Positions 7,415 through 15,914 of a stretch of DNA of 17,158 bases are shown here, piece after piece. A program made the position numbers and the translations under genes. The number at the start of each line of letters is the position of its first letter. The first letter of the stretch is position 1. The stretch comes from Chrysochromulina tobinii (lineage: Eukaryota > Haptophyta > Prymnesiales > Chrysochromulinaceae): positions 1 through 17,158 of the forward strand of contig JWZX01002863.1 of assembly GCA_001275005.1 (NCBI GenBank). The letters are read 5' to 3'. The notes under the pieces were generated by a model, which saw nothing but the letters and a program-made list of their open reading frames with translations, ran no database searches and had not been told where the DNA came from.

Positions 7415-9263
7415 ATGCCCGAGAAGATGGAGGTGGAGCCGACGACGACGGCGACCACGCCGCCGCCGCCGCCCGCGCCACCGGTCTTGTCCCCGCAGGA
7501 GCAGCTCATCGCCGGTGCGCGCGCACTGCGCGCGTGGCCACGCGAGTGCGCTACGCACCCCGGCTCGCCCACATTTCTCTCAATTGCTGTGTGTCTGCCA
7601 TCGCCCGTGCAGATCTGAGCGCCGCGTTCGCCGTGCTCGAGCGCTTCGTGAACGCGCGCGAGCCACGGCACATGGTGCAGGCGCTGCGCGTCTTGGGGCC
7701 CTTCCGTAAGAAGGGCAAGGAGAGCCCCGGGGTTGCTGTCGGTGCGTTGATGGCCGCGCTCTCGACGCACGTCGCGCCGTCGGCCGCGCTGCGCGCGCCC
7801 ATGCTTGCTCTGCTCGGCATGCTGCCACAGCCGGCCGAACCCGTGCCCGCGCCAGCCGCCTCCGAGGACAAAGACGACGAGAAGAAGGCGAGCATCTCGA
7901 AGCTGCCCGAGAACGAGGTGCTCGTCGGGCTGCTCGTGCTCACGCTGCTCCTCGACCACAACCAGGTGATCGCAGCGGTGCCATTCTCGCTGCAGCTCAT
8001 GGAACGCGTAGGTGCGCTCAAGCGCCGCACGCTCGACCCCATCGCCGAGCGCGTCTACTTTTACGCCTCGTGGGCCCACGAGGTTAACGGCACGCTCGTG
8101 GCCATCCGCTCGCCGCTGCTCGCCGCGCACCGCACCGCGTGCCTGCACCACAACTCCACGTGCCAGGCGACGCTGCTCAATCTGCTGCTGCGCAACTACC
8201 AGGTGCGGCTGCCGCCTCGCCCGCACCATCCACCCGGGCGCGCGTCCTCCGTGGGCGTGTCGCCCCCCTTGATTGGCCAACACCGGGTTCCCCCCTCATA
8301 CCACGCCCACCGCGTCCGCTCCCCATGATTGGCCCAACACCCAGTTCCCCCCTCATACCACGCCCACCGCGTCCGCCCCTCACCTCATCGTCCCTTCGCC
8401 CCCTCGCCCCCTCGCTCCCTCGCCCCATCCGCCATCGCCGCAGCACTACAAGCTCTTCGACCAGGCAGAGAAGCTCCTCACCAAGACCACCTTCCCCGAG
8501 TCGGCGGGAGCCACCCAGCTTGCCCGCTACCTGTACTACACGGGGCGCATCAAGGCGCTTCAGCTCGAGTACACGGAGGCGCACCGCTGCCTGCTGCAGG
8601 CGCAGCGCAAGGCTCCCACGACCAAGGGGCTCGGCTTCCGGCTGGCGGTGTACAAGCTCGGTGCGATCGTCCAGTTGTTGCTCGGCGAGATCCCCGAGCG
8701 CGCCGTCTTCCGCCACCCTCAGAGCCCGCGCGCCGATGCGCCCGTACCTCGAGCTTGTGCAGGCGGTGCGGCTGGGCGACCTCGCCGCCTTCCGCATGGC
8801 GATGGAGAAGCACGCGGCGACCTTCACCGCGGACAGCAACTACACCCTCATCGTGCGCCTGCGTCAGAACGTGATCCGCGCCGGGCTGCGCAACATCTCG
8901 CTCGCGTACTCTCGCATCGCACTGAGTGACGTGGCTGCCAAGCTCGTCCTCGACCATCCCGAGGATATGGAGTCGATCGCGGCTAAGGCCATCCGCGACG
9001 GCGTCATCGAGGCGACCCTCGACCATGCGAACGCGGTGCTCATCTCCAAAGACCCGACCGACGTGTACTCGACGCTCGAGCCGCAGGCCGCGTTCCACAA
9101 GCGCATCACGTTCTGCCTCAACGTGCACAACGACGCGGTCAAAGCGATGAGCTACCCGCCCGACGCGCACAAGGATGGGCTTCTCGACGCCGACGCTATG
9201 AAGCAGCGCCAGCTCGAGGAGGCTGAGCTCGCCGAGGCCCTTGCCGAGGAGGACTATGAGTGA
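7415..9263 (+). CDS. PSMD3: 26S proteasome regulatory particle lid subunit RPN3 / PSMD3, three exons, one apparent frameshift
   Basis: Exons by GT-AG splicing: 7415-7514, 7613-8202 and 8444-9263. The first junction gives EQLIA joined to DLSAAFAVLERF, and the second gives LLLRNYQ joined to HYKLFDQAEK; both match the family across the joins. The protein would be 502 residues (plants about 490, human 534). It has a short Pro-rich N-terminus (16-23), helical repeats, then the PCI domain: LARYLYYTGRIKALQLEY (256-273), LLLGEIPER (308-316), MRPYLELVQAVR and GLRNISLAYSRIALSDVAAK (377-396). It ends in the usual acidic tail (LAEEDYE). RPN3 is a structural lid subunit that helps dock the deubiquitinase module onto the proteasome. 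Oddity: the frame shifts between His321 and the MRPY segment. Dropping one C from the CCC at 8716-8718 restores a chain with exactly the plant spacing, so an assembly error is likely; a real lesion in an essential gene is unlikely. Confidence 0.9.
7515..7612 (+). other. RPN3 intron 1 (98 nt)
   Basis: Donor GTGCGC at 7515 and acceptor CCCGTGCAG ending at 7612. It splits a codon after its first base (G|AT, Asp34). Removing it joins the 7415 frame to the frame that encodes the conserved body. Both alternative unspliced frames fail to match the family at this point. Confidence 0.85.
8203..8443 (+). other. RPN3 intron 2 (241 nt)
   Basis: Donor GTGCGG at 8203 directly after the codons for RNYQ, and acceptor GCCGCAG ending at 8443 directly before HYKLFDQ. 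It falls between codons (phase 0). It is C-rich and holds two 50-bp near-identical repeats. Confidence 0.88.
8271..8376 (+). repeat. 56-bp-spaced tandem repeat inside RPN3 intron 2
   Basis: Copies at 8271-8320 and 8327-8376 share GATTGGCC...AACACC and the exact block TTCCCCCCTCATACCACGCC, followed by CACCGCGTCCGC. There are only a few differences over 50 bp. It is most likely a local duplication that lengthened the intron. Confidence 0.85.
8714..8736 (+). other. Frame break in RPN3 exon 3
   Basis: Upstream of 8716 the conserved protein reads in the frame of 8444; from about 8718 it continues in the next frame (codons starting at 8718, with Met at 8736). A single extra C in the CCC run explains the shift. 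No GT-AG intron fits without deleting conserved residues. Confidence 0.75.
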
Positions 9264-9862
9264 GTTCCGTTGATGAGTTCCGAGCCGAGAGGGCGGCGGG
9301 CGGCGGGCGGGCGTGGCATGTGCGGCGGGGTCGCTGAAAAGGGAGTCGATGGACGTGGGGAAGAGCAGGTGAGACGACCAGAGGCGGTGCGACTGGCAGG
9401 TGTGCACGCGCACTCTAGCTGAGGAGTACCGGATGACGCCCCATCGGCCGAACGCCGGCCGCGAAGGCCGCTCGGGACGAGGTCTTCTTCAGATGATCCG
9501 ATCGCCGAGATGGGCTCCACTGTTTCCTGAATGCTACTGAACGCTTAAGTAGCAAGACTAGCTGTGGGCCGAGTGACCTGCGGGTAGATGCTTGAATTTT
9601 GACGAGACGGGTGAGCGCGGAGAGACAATTTTACGTTACGCATATCGAGTTGTCGCGCGCGACGCGTTACGGCGTTAGCGCGATCGACCATCGAGGATCG
9701 TGCGATCGGAATTGGGGGTTTCGGGGTTTGCTTCCACAGCCTTCAAGGCTTCACGCTGGCACACCTGAACACTGGAACACCGCAGCAAGCTGCGTGCGCC
9801 ACGGGCACGCCCCGCGGCGGTGCGATCACGTACGAATCACATCGATCGCGCACCTAGTCTGC
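9264..9862. other. Gene-free spacer between convergent RPN3 and UGGT genes
   Basis: About 600 bp with no believable gene. It holds a GGCGGGCGG-type short repeat near 9291-9312, several CGATCG-like motifs around 9680-9710, and a small palindrome AGCCTTCAAGGCT near 9738-9750. It should contain the 3' ends of both neighbouring genes. Confidence 0.6.
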
Positions 9863-12800
9863 TCACAATTCATCCCTGGGCTTGGCGGCGCCGTCGCTCG
9901 CCGCGTCGTGCGCGCGCGCCGCCGCACTGAGTGAGCGCTCAATCTCATTCGAGCGCTCGTCGTACGTGCTCCAGCGCTTGCCGACGATCCGGTGGGCCTG
10001 GTTGAGCTTTGGCTCCTTGGTTAATGGGTTGTTGCACAGGTCGACCGTCTTGGCGGCGGGCTTGGACGCGTTCCCACACCAAGTCTCGCACCAGAGCCAC
10101 TCCTCGGGCAACGAGTGGATGGGTACGACGTGCTGCGCATAGTTGGGCAGATCCTGGTCCAGATTCGCGAGCGAGTTCGGGTCCTTGGAGAGAGAGTCGT
10201 AAAAGATGCGGTACTGGTCGCCATAGGCGCGCCGGCGGAACTTGTGCAGATCGACGACGAAGAGGGCCAAGATGTGGTAGGGGTGTCCCCGAAGATGGTC
10301 CTTCCAGTAGCCGTGCGCGAAGAAGCGGAAGCCCGTGGTGTCCGGGTTGGCATCGCGGTTGCAAAAGGGGGTCATCGCGACGGCGGTGCGCGGGGGCATC
10401 TTGAGATCCCACAGCTCGCCCACGTCGGCGTTGATCACCTGGTCGGCATCGATGTAGATGATGCGCTTGAGGTGCAGCGGGAACATGACGTCGAGGAAGA
10501 GGATCTTGTACCCCCAGATGATGCGCTGCTTGTTGGTCTGCTTGTGCAGCCACGTGGGCCACTGGTACTGCACAAGCTCGTAGTCGAAGCCGACCTCCTT
10601 GGCCATGTGGGGCAAGAAGCCCATGAAGGCGGGCGAGAGGAAGTTTTTGAGCAGCCAGAACTTGACCTTGCGCGTGGTGCGGTCGACGACGGACTGCATC
10701 ATGATCTTCAGGAAGCGCTCGTACAAGTGGCCTGAGGCGAGCGAGAAGACGTTGACCACGTCGTCATCGGCCGCACTACCGGCGCTCCCAAATGCCCACT
10801 TCGAGAGCGAATCGAGCACACCGCTCTTGTCGCCGCTTCCGCCGCCGCCGCCGCCGCCGCCGCCACCTCCTGCGCCGCCGCCCTGCTTGTCCTCCGAGTC
10901 GAGGATGGAGACGCTCTCCATGCCCACCTTTTTGCTGACAAGAAGCGTCGCGTGTAGCCCGGTGAAGTCGGAGACGAGCAGCCGGATGGCGCGGCGAGGC
11001 TGCAGGCCGGCGACGTCGATGTGGCCGCGCCCACCGAGCAGCGCCGTCGCGTGGCCCGCTGCGACGAGCTTGGCGTCTGAGTGGATGCTAAAGACCTCGG
11101 ACGAGGGGCCGGGGGCGAGCGAGAGTAGCCACGCGCCCGGCATCGCCTTAAGCTGCCAATAGCCCAGGTTGGACATGACGAGCGTGTCCGTGCTGTGCGG
11201 CGCTGCGGGGGACGTGCCGAGGAGCAGTTGCAGACCATTGGGAGGTTCGTGCTTCCGAAAGTCCTGGCACGAGCCCGTGATGAGCACGGAGACGAGCTCG
11301 TAGCGCGCGTAGAGCGTGCGCCGCTCGCCCAGCTCGGCGAGACGCAGGTTGTCCATGTCGTACGCCGCCTCATTGACCTGCACCAGCCACGCCTCGGGTG
11401 CATCCAGGTGCAACGTGAGCACCTGCGGTGTCTTGAGCCGCGCGAAGCGCGCCATGTCTGCGGTGGGCGCGAGGGAGCGCCCGTCCGCGTCGAATTTGGG
11501 CGTGAGCGAGACCACGTACCGGTAAAAGTCCTCGAGGGGGAACTCGGTGATGGCGGTGTCTGGGTTGAGATGGAGTGTGACGGTGCATCCGAGCGCCACA
11601 TGCAGCTCCATCATGAGCGGTGCGAGGCGCTGCGCCGCCTTGGAGAGCGGGTCGAGGATGGCCACCAGCTCCATCGCCGCGCCGACGCCCTCGCCCGGGA
11701 TACGCACGCACGCCGCGCCGCACGGCAGGTCGTCTGGCTGTAGCTGCACCTTGCGGTCCTTGCCGGCATCGCGCGCGAGTGCACGCTTGGCGACGCTCGT
11801 CAGCTGCACGACTGCATGCATGAGTACGTCCGAGCGCCAGCGCGCGGCGCCGCCCTCGACGCTCGCATCCTTGTCATGGCTGACTGTCAGCTGGCTGATC
11901 AGGTGCGCGGCGCCCTCGGCGCGCTGACGAAGCTCGTACTCCTCGAGCAAGGCCACGTCGACTGCATCTAGCGGCGCGCCGCCCGTGAGCAAGACGAGGC
12001 GCCCATTGGTGATCAGCGCGCCCGCGCCCGCGCCTAATCCGAGCGTCGCCGCGTATGCCGCGTGCGCGCCCAGGTCGACGGCGGGGCCGCCGCGAGCCTT
12101 AGCGGGCAGCACAGCCGACGCGAGCGCGCTGCTGATGGACGAGGCGCCCGGCGCGAGGCTCGCCGCGTGCAAGAGCGCCACGAGCGCCTTGAGCGGCGCG
12201 TATGTGCTCCCGTCGAAGGCACGGACGAGCGCGGTCCACGCGGCGGCCGCTGCGGGAGCACATGCCTCGTGCGAAGCGGCCGTTGGGTTGTGGAGCAGCC
12301 CGAGGCGCGAACGACCGTTTGGCGACGCCTCGAGCGCGCTCAGGGTGCCCGCGAGCACGCTCAGATGGGCCGGCTGGCAAAGGTCGATGACGAGGAGGTG
12401 GCTCACGGAGTGCAGCAGGGCGGGATCGATGGCACCGGCGTCCGCGTCGGCGCCGGCTCCGCCTTCCTCCTCACCCGCTCCAAACATTTGCTCGTCGCCG
12501 AACTCATCGTCAGCCGCCGCCATGCTATCAGTCTCCGCGACCGCGGCCCCGTCCTTGGGCGCCGCCTCCGCGACCGCGGCCTCGTCCTTGGGCGCCGCGA
12601 TCGACGCCAGCCATGCAACCGACGCGAGCGCTGCCGCGGGCGTGAGCGGCGCGACTTCGATATCATCGATCGGTAGCAGGAGCGCCTTCGAGTAGCGAGG
12701 GAAGGCAAGGCCCGCCTTGATGATGGCGGCGGCCTTGTCGGTCGTCTCGTCGGTCAGCACCCGCTTACTGATCAGGCTGCTCACGAACCTGTGCTCCGCA

Positions 12801-15112
12801 TTGAGCGCCATCATCACCTCCTGCTCGTAGTTCTGCGTCACGGGCGTCAGCACTCCATTGGTCAGGATGGCGGGCGCGGCCCCGAGGCCCTTGTCGCGCA
12901 GGAAGCGCGACCCCCCCGCAGCGAGCTCGTCAAAGTCGGTGATCGTGCCCTGTACGATGCCTTGGTAGACCGTGAGCCGGTCGAGCTGCTCGCCGAGCTT
13001 GCGGGGGTACGCCTGCTCAAACGCCTTGGCGAGGTGGTGCTCCTCGAGCTCATCATAGCCGCCGCCGCCGAAGAAGCCCATCATCATCTGCATGCGGTTC
13101 TCATTGACCGCGCTGAGGAACTTGAGCGAGGCCTGGGTGCCCGCCTTCTTCTTGAGGAACAGGAAGAGCTTTGTGAGGAGCAACCCGAGTCGCTGCGCCT
13201 CGTCGCTCGGCGCATCGGGCGACGCGCCGCCCTCGGCCGCCGCCACCGCCCCGCCGCCCTCGGGTGACTCGCCGCCCTCGGCCGCCGCCAGCGCACCGCC
13301 GGCATTCCCTTCGCCGCCCGTCCCACCGCCGCTGCCGCCCTTAGCGTCGGCCCCGCCCGCGCTGGCCGCAGCGGCCTCGAGCGCCGTAGCGATCGGATCG
13401 GCTGCCCACTCGGCGGTCTCGTACGTGCTCGCGAGCGCGCGCAGCCGCGTGCGCGGCGCGCCGTCGGTGGCCGCAGGCAAGTACGCATCGCTCTTCGGGT
13501 CGGTGCCCACGACGGCGCCGCGCGCGGAGGCGGCCGGCGCGAGCACGAGTCCGAAGCGGATGGGCGCGCCGTTGGCGTAGAGGCCGAGCATATAGGCGAG
13601 CACTGCCAAGCCAAGCTCGCTCGATGGGTCTACGACGAAGATCATCGTGAGGACGTTCTGCCTGCAGAAGGCCATTTGACCCCACATGTTGACGCGCGTC
13701 ATCGCGCGCAGCTGCGGATCGAACTGCTGGTACTTCTTGTCCTTGACCACATCGTTGATGAAGAGCACGGCCTCGTGCGACGGGTTGATGCGCAGGCTCG
13801 CCTGCGGCGGCGGCAGCGAGACGAGGCGCGAGATGGTCGCCGCGGGCAGCTCGAGCGACGAGAGAGCGTCGATCGTGTGCAGCTCGGACTGGATTGTGTT
13901 CATCAGGCCGTAAAAGTCATTGTCCGTGATCGGGAGCGCGAGGCCGTTGAGAAAGGCGCCATTGTAGCCGGGGCCGAAGTAGGTCTGCTGGCTGGCCCGC
14001 ACCCCAACCGACAGCTCCTGCGACACCTTGAGCTTCGACAGCTTGCCAGACGCGAAAGGGAAGTTTTGGCACACGTCACGCAGCGCCTTGAGCGGATCGG
14101 ACGCGGCGAGGACGCGCGTGGCGGCTTGCAGCCCGAGGTCCTGCATCGCCCAAGCCTTGAGCTTCGTCGACGCCTCGGTCTCCTGCGCGAGCAATGTGCC
14201 CTGGAGCGCTTGCAGCTGCTCCGCCAGCTCGGGACGACGCGACGCGAGCGTGCCGAAGAAGAAGCCCCCCACGTCCGCCTCGTCCTCCGCCTCGCCCTCG
14301 GCCGCCTCGTCATCGTCGCCTTCGATGCCGCCCAGGTCCTGCACGGCCTTGTCGTCCAGCACCTTGTACTCCATATTCTTGATCGCGAGCTGCACGCCGT
14401 AGCCCTGAAGCGACTGCGCGCGAGCGCCCGGCGCGGCGCGCACCTGAGGCCGGTAGACGTAGACGATGGCGCCTTCGCGCGCGCGCTGCGTGAGCGTCGC
14501 GTGAGCGGCACGAAACGCGGCCGAGCCGAGTGGCGCGTAGAGCACGACCATGGGCGCCGTGCCGCCGCCGACGCTTCCGAACACGTGGTCCACGGCGAGC
14601 GGCGTCACCTCAGCCGTCTCGCGCTCCTCGAGCGACTCGGGCACGGAGCAGCCACCGGCGAGCACCGCGTCGACCAAAGCGGGTGCGGGCTCCGAGGCGC
14701 TCAGCGCCTGCACGCGGCCGCACGCGCGCACCCATCCGTCCGCGGAGTCCATGCCGTGTTCCTGCTCTTCACGCGTCTGCAGCTGGCGGAACATTTCGAC
14801 ACGCGCGGAGAAGATGTGCGCTGCCAGGTAGCCGCGCAGCAGCTTAAGACCGAGCGGCGAGAGTAGCTTGGCGGCCGCGAGCTCCACGGCCGCGAGATGC
14901 GCCTCGTCCGAGCCACCCTCTGGCGGCACATACGTCTCCGCGAACGTCCAGAACAGCTGGCTGCCCTCCACAGCAAGGAACTCTGCGGCCTCGGCGGCGA
15001 TCGGCGTCTCGGGCCATCGTGCGGTCAGCGAGATGTCGATGTTCTTGGGCGTTAGGGTGTCCTCGGCCGCAGCGAGACCGAGCAGCGTCACGATGAGCGC
15101 CGACACCGCCAT
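9863..15112 (-). CDS. UGGT: UDP-glucose:glycoprotein glucosyltransferase (UGGT), ER folding sensor
   Basis: 1,749 residues without an intron, slightly longer than the roughly 1,500-1,600 usual for the family. The frame is open a little further upstream, but the codon at 15124 is GTG; the ATG at 15110-15112 begins a clear signal peptide (MAVSALIVTLLGLAAA). The enzyme adds one glucose to N-glycans of misfolded glycoproteins in the ER so that they rebind lectin chaperones. The large N-terminal sensor region has thioredoxin-like repeats with no CXXC pair seen in the segments checked (for example VVLYAPLGSAAF). The C-terminal GT24 catalytic domain starts near 1453 (VNVFSLASGHLYERFLKIMM). It contains QRIIWGYKILFLDV, the metal/UDP-binding IDADQ (DADQ 1555-1558), LDQDLPN (from 1651), EEWLWCETWC and CNNPLTKEPKL (1693-1703). 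It ends in RDEL, an ER-retrieval signal. Low-complexity insertions explain the extra length: Gly/Ala/Glu-rich near 580-640, acidic near 850-885, and poly-Gly near 1411-1424. Confidence 0.96.
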   Translation of the reverse strand: MAVSALIVTLLGLAAAEDTLTPKNIDISLTARWPETPIAAEAAEFLAVEGSQLFWTFAETYVPPEGGSDEAHLAAVELAAAKLLSPLGLKLLRGYLAAHIFSARVEMFRQLQTREEQEHGMDSADGWVRACGRVQALSASEPAPALVDAVLAGGCSVPESLEERETAEVTPLAVDHVFGSVGGGTAPMVVLYAPLGSAAFRAAHATLTQRAREGAIVYVYRPQVRAAPGARAQSLQGYGVQLAIKNMEYKVLDDKAVQDLGGIEGDDDEAAEGEAEDEADVGGFFFGTLASRRPELAEQLQALQGTLLAQETEASTKLKAWAMQDLGLQAATRVLAASDPLKALRDVCQNFPFASGKLSKLKVSQELSVGVRASQQTYFGPGYNGAFLNGLALPITDNDFYGLMNTIQSELHTIDALSSLELPAATISRLVSLPPPQASLRINPSHEAVLFINDVVKDKKYQQFDPQLRAMTRVNMWGQMAFCRQNVLTMIFVVDPSSELGLAVLAYMLGLYANGAPIRFGLVLAPAASARGAVVGTDPKSDAYLPAATDGAPRTRLRALASTYETAEWAADPIATALEAAAASAGGADAKGGSGGGTGGEGNAGGALAAAEGGESPEGGGAVAAAEGGASPDAPSDEAQRLGLLLTKLFLFLKKKAGTQASLKFLSAVNENRMQMMMGFFGGGGYDELEEHHLAKAFEQAYPRKLGEQLDRLTVYQGIVQGTITDFDELAAGGSRFLRDKGLGAAPAILTNGVLTPVTQNYEQEVMMALNAEHRFVSSLISKRVLTDETTDKAAAIIKAGLAFPRYSKALLLPIDDIEVAPLTPAAALASVAWLASIAAPKDEAAVAEAAPKDGAAVAETDSMAAADDEFGDEQMFGAGEEEGGAGADADAGAIDPALLHSVSHLLVIDLCQPAHLSVLAGTLSALEASPNGRSRLGLLHNPTAASHEACAPAAAAAWTALVRAFDGSTYAPLKALVALLHAASLAPGASSISSALASAVLPAKARGGPAVDLGAHAAYAATLGLGAGAGALITNGRLVLLTGGAPLDAVDVALLEEYELRQRAEGAAHLISQLTVSHDKDASVEGGAARWRSDVLMHAVVQLTSVAKRALARDAGKDRKVQLQPDDLPCGAACVRIPGEGVGAAMELVAILDPLSKAAQRLAPLMMELHVALGCTVTLHLNPDTAITEFPLEDFYRYVVSLTPKFDADGRSLAPTADMARFARLKTPQVLTLHLDAPEAWLVQVNEAAYDMDNLRLAELGERRTLYARYELVSVLITGSCQDFRKHEPPNGLQLLLGTSPAAPHSTDTLVMSNLGYWQLKAMPGAWLLSLAPGPSSEVFSIHSDAKLVAAGHATALLGGRGHIDVAGLQPRRAIRLLVSDFTGLHATLLVSKKVGMESVSILDSEDKQGGGAGGGGGGGGGGGSGDKSGVLDSLSKWAFGSAGSAADDDVVNVFSLASGHLYERFLKIMMQSVVDRTTRKVKFWLLKNFLSPAFMGFLPHMAKEVGFDYELVQYQWPTWLHKQTNKQRIIWGYKILFLDVMFPLHLKRIIYIDADQVINADVGELWDLKMPPRTAVAMTPFCNRDANPDTTGFRFFAHGYWKDHLRGHPYHILALFVVDLHKFRRRAYGDQYRIFYDSLSKDPNSLANLDQDLPNYAQHVVPIHSLPEEWLWCETWCGNASKPAAKTVDLCNNPLTKEPKLNQAHRIVGKRWSTYDERSNEIERSLSAAARAHDAASDGAAKPRDEL
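10835..10882 (-). repeat. Trinucleotide run encoding poly-Gly in UGGT
   Basis: Eight perfect GCC units on the plus strand (10841-10864) and nearby variants encode a glycine stretch just before the GT24 catalytic domain. It probably acts as a flexible linker and is likely to vary in length between strains. Confidence 0.85.
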
Positions 15113-15118
15113 TGCCAG

Positions 15119-15162
15119 CGCCACGTGTCAGTCTTCCGAGTGCGGGCTGCGGACACGTGGCG
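15119..15162. promoter_or_regulatory. G-box inverted repeat immediately upstream of the UGGT ATG
   Basis: Two perfect 11-nt arms, CGCCACGTGTC (15119-15129) and GACACGTGGCG (15152-15162), are separated by 22 nt. Each holds a CACGTG core. They begin 7 nt upstream of the ATG. They could be binding sites for bZIP or bHLH regulators or form a stem in the 5' leader. Control by the unfolded-protein response is only a guess from the gene's role. Confidence 0.5.
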
Positions 15163-15245
15163 GGCGGTATGTGTCGAGGGAGCAAGCAAGCACGCCCCCT
15201 TTCCTACTCCGTTGGCTACAGGGGGTTGACTCATCTTTTCCGCGA

Positions 15246-15265
15246 CAAGCAAGCAAGCAAGCAAG
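15246..15265 (+). repeat. (CAAG)5 microsatellite
   Basis: Five perfect CAAG units; a shorter run of the same motif lies near 15180-15190. Confidence 0.9.
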
Positions 15266-15414
15266 CGCGCCTAGCGCGACCGGCATCCCGGGCTCCCAAT
15301 TAGTGAACGAGGCGGTCAGGCGGATGATTACGTAAATTAGGTTTCGAATACTCTAAAGGCTTGGGGTATTCGGTTTCGCTTGTTTAGGTACTTGTGTTGT
15401 TTCGACTAATTAGC

Positions 15415-15447
15415 TTGAATGTCTGATAGAATGATTGCGACATTCAA
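15415..15447. repeat. Short inverted repeat in an AT-rich island
   Basis: Perfect 9-nt arms TTGAATGTC (15415-15423) and GACATTCAA (15439-15447) flank a 15-nt loop. A second inverted repeat, CGAATAC/GTATTCG, lies at 15345-15351 and 15366-15372. No function is evident. Confidence 0.7.
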
Positions 15448-15914
15448 ACATTTCCGAAAAAGAGAGTGAAGTGCGACCTCAATCCTCATACATTAATCCG
15501 ATACAACGACAGGCAGGACGCAGCTCCACACACAGTCCACACATCACGTCGCATGAGCACGTCGGCACCACACCGCTCTTTCGCCCCCCCCAGACACGCC
15601 TCACCGCACTCTCGGGAGTCCGTCCCTCTCCTTACTTTTACTATTGGGTAGCTTGTTCAGATAAAACTCACTCATTCACCATATATATCCATTATAACCA
15701 ACGCGTCGTCGTCTGCCTCGTCTCGTGACTCGTCGAGGCCGCACTGTGGCGCGCACCACACGCGCGTGCGAGAGCAGCAGCAGGCGCCCCTCGTGCTCTT
15801 CGAAGATGGCCTCCGCCGCCGTCACGCGTCAGCGCTGCTCTGCTGGTGCTCCCTTGGTGCTCCCCAGCTGTGGTCCCTGCTCTGGTCATCGAGCGCGATT
15901 TGTTTTGCACCCAG

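Larger units (their letters stand above)
15113..15914. other. Gene-free region upstream of UGGT
   Basis: About 800 bp between the UGGT start and the broken methyltransferase. It should hold the UGGT promoter. Features seen: a G-box inverted repeat at 15119-15162, five perfect CAAG units at 15246-15265, an AT-rich island at about 15320-15470 with two inverted repeats, and a TATATATCC motif near 15682. No open frame here resembles a protein. Confidence 0.6.

Noticed and set aside
13676-14866. 396-codon plus-strand frame inside UGGT
   Set aside because: It is antisense to a certain, well-conserved gene, is Arg/His/Leu-rich as expected for complementary GC-rich DNA, and has no recognisable motif.
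7415-15112. A proteostasis gene cluster of RPN3 and UGGT
   Set aside because: The two genes are convergent with a 600-bp spacer in a eukaryotic genome. There is no shared promoter and no further related gene, so chance adjacency is the simplest reading.
15113-15124. UGGT starting four codons further upstream
   Set aside because: The codon at 15122-15124 reads GTG on the minus strand. The first ATG is at 15110-15112 and directly begins the signal peptide.
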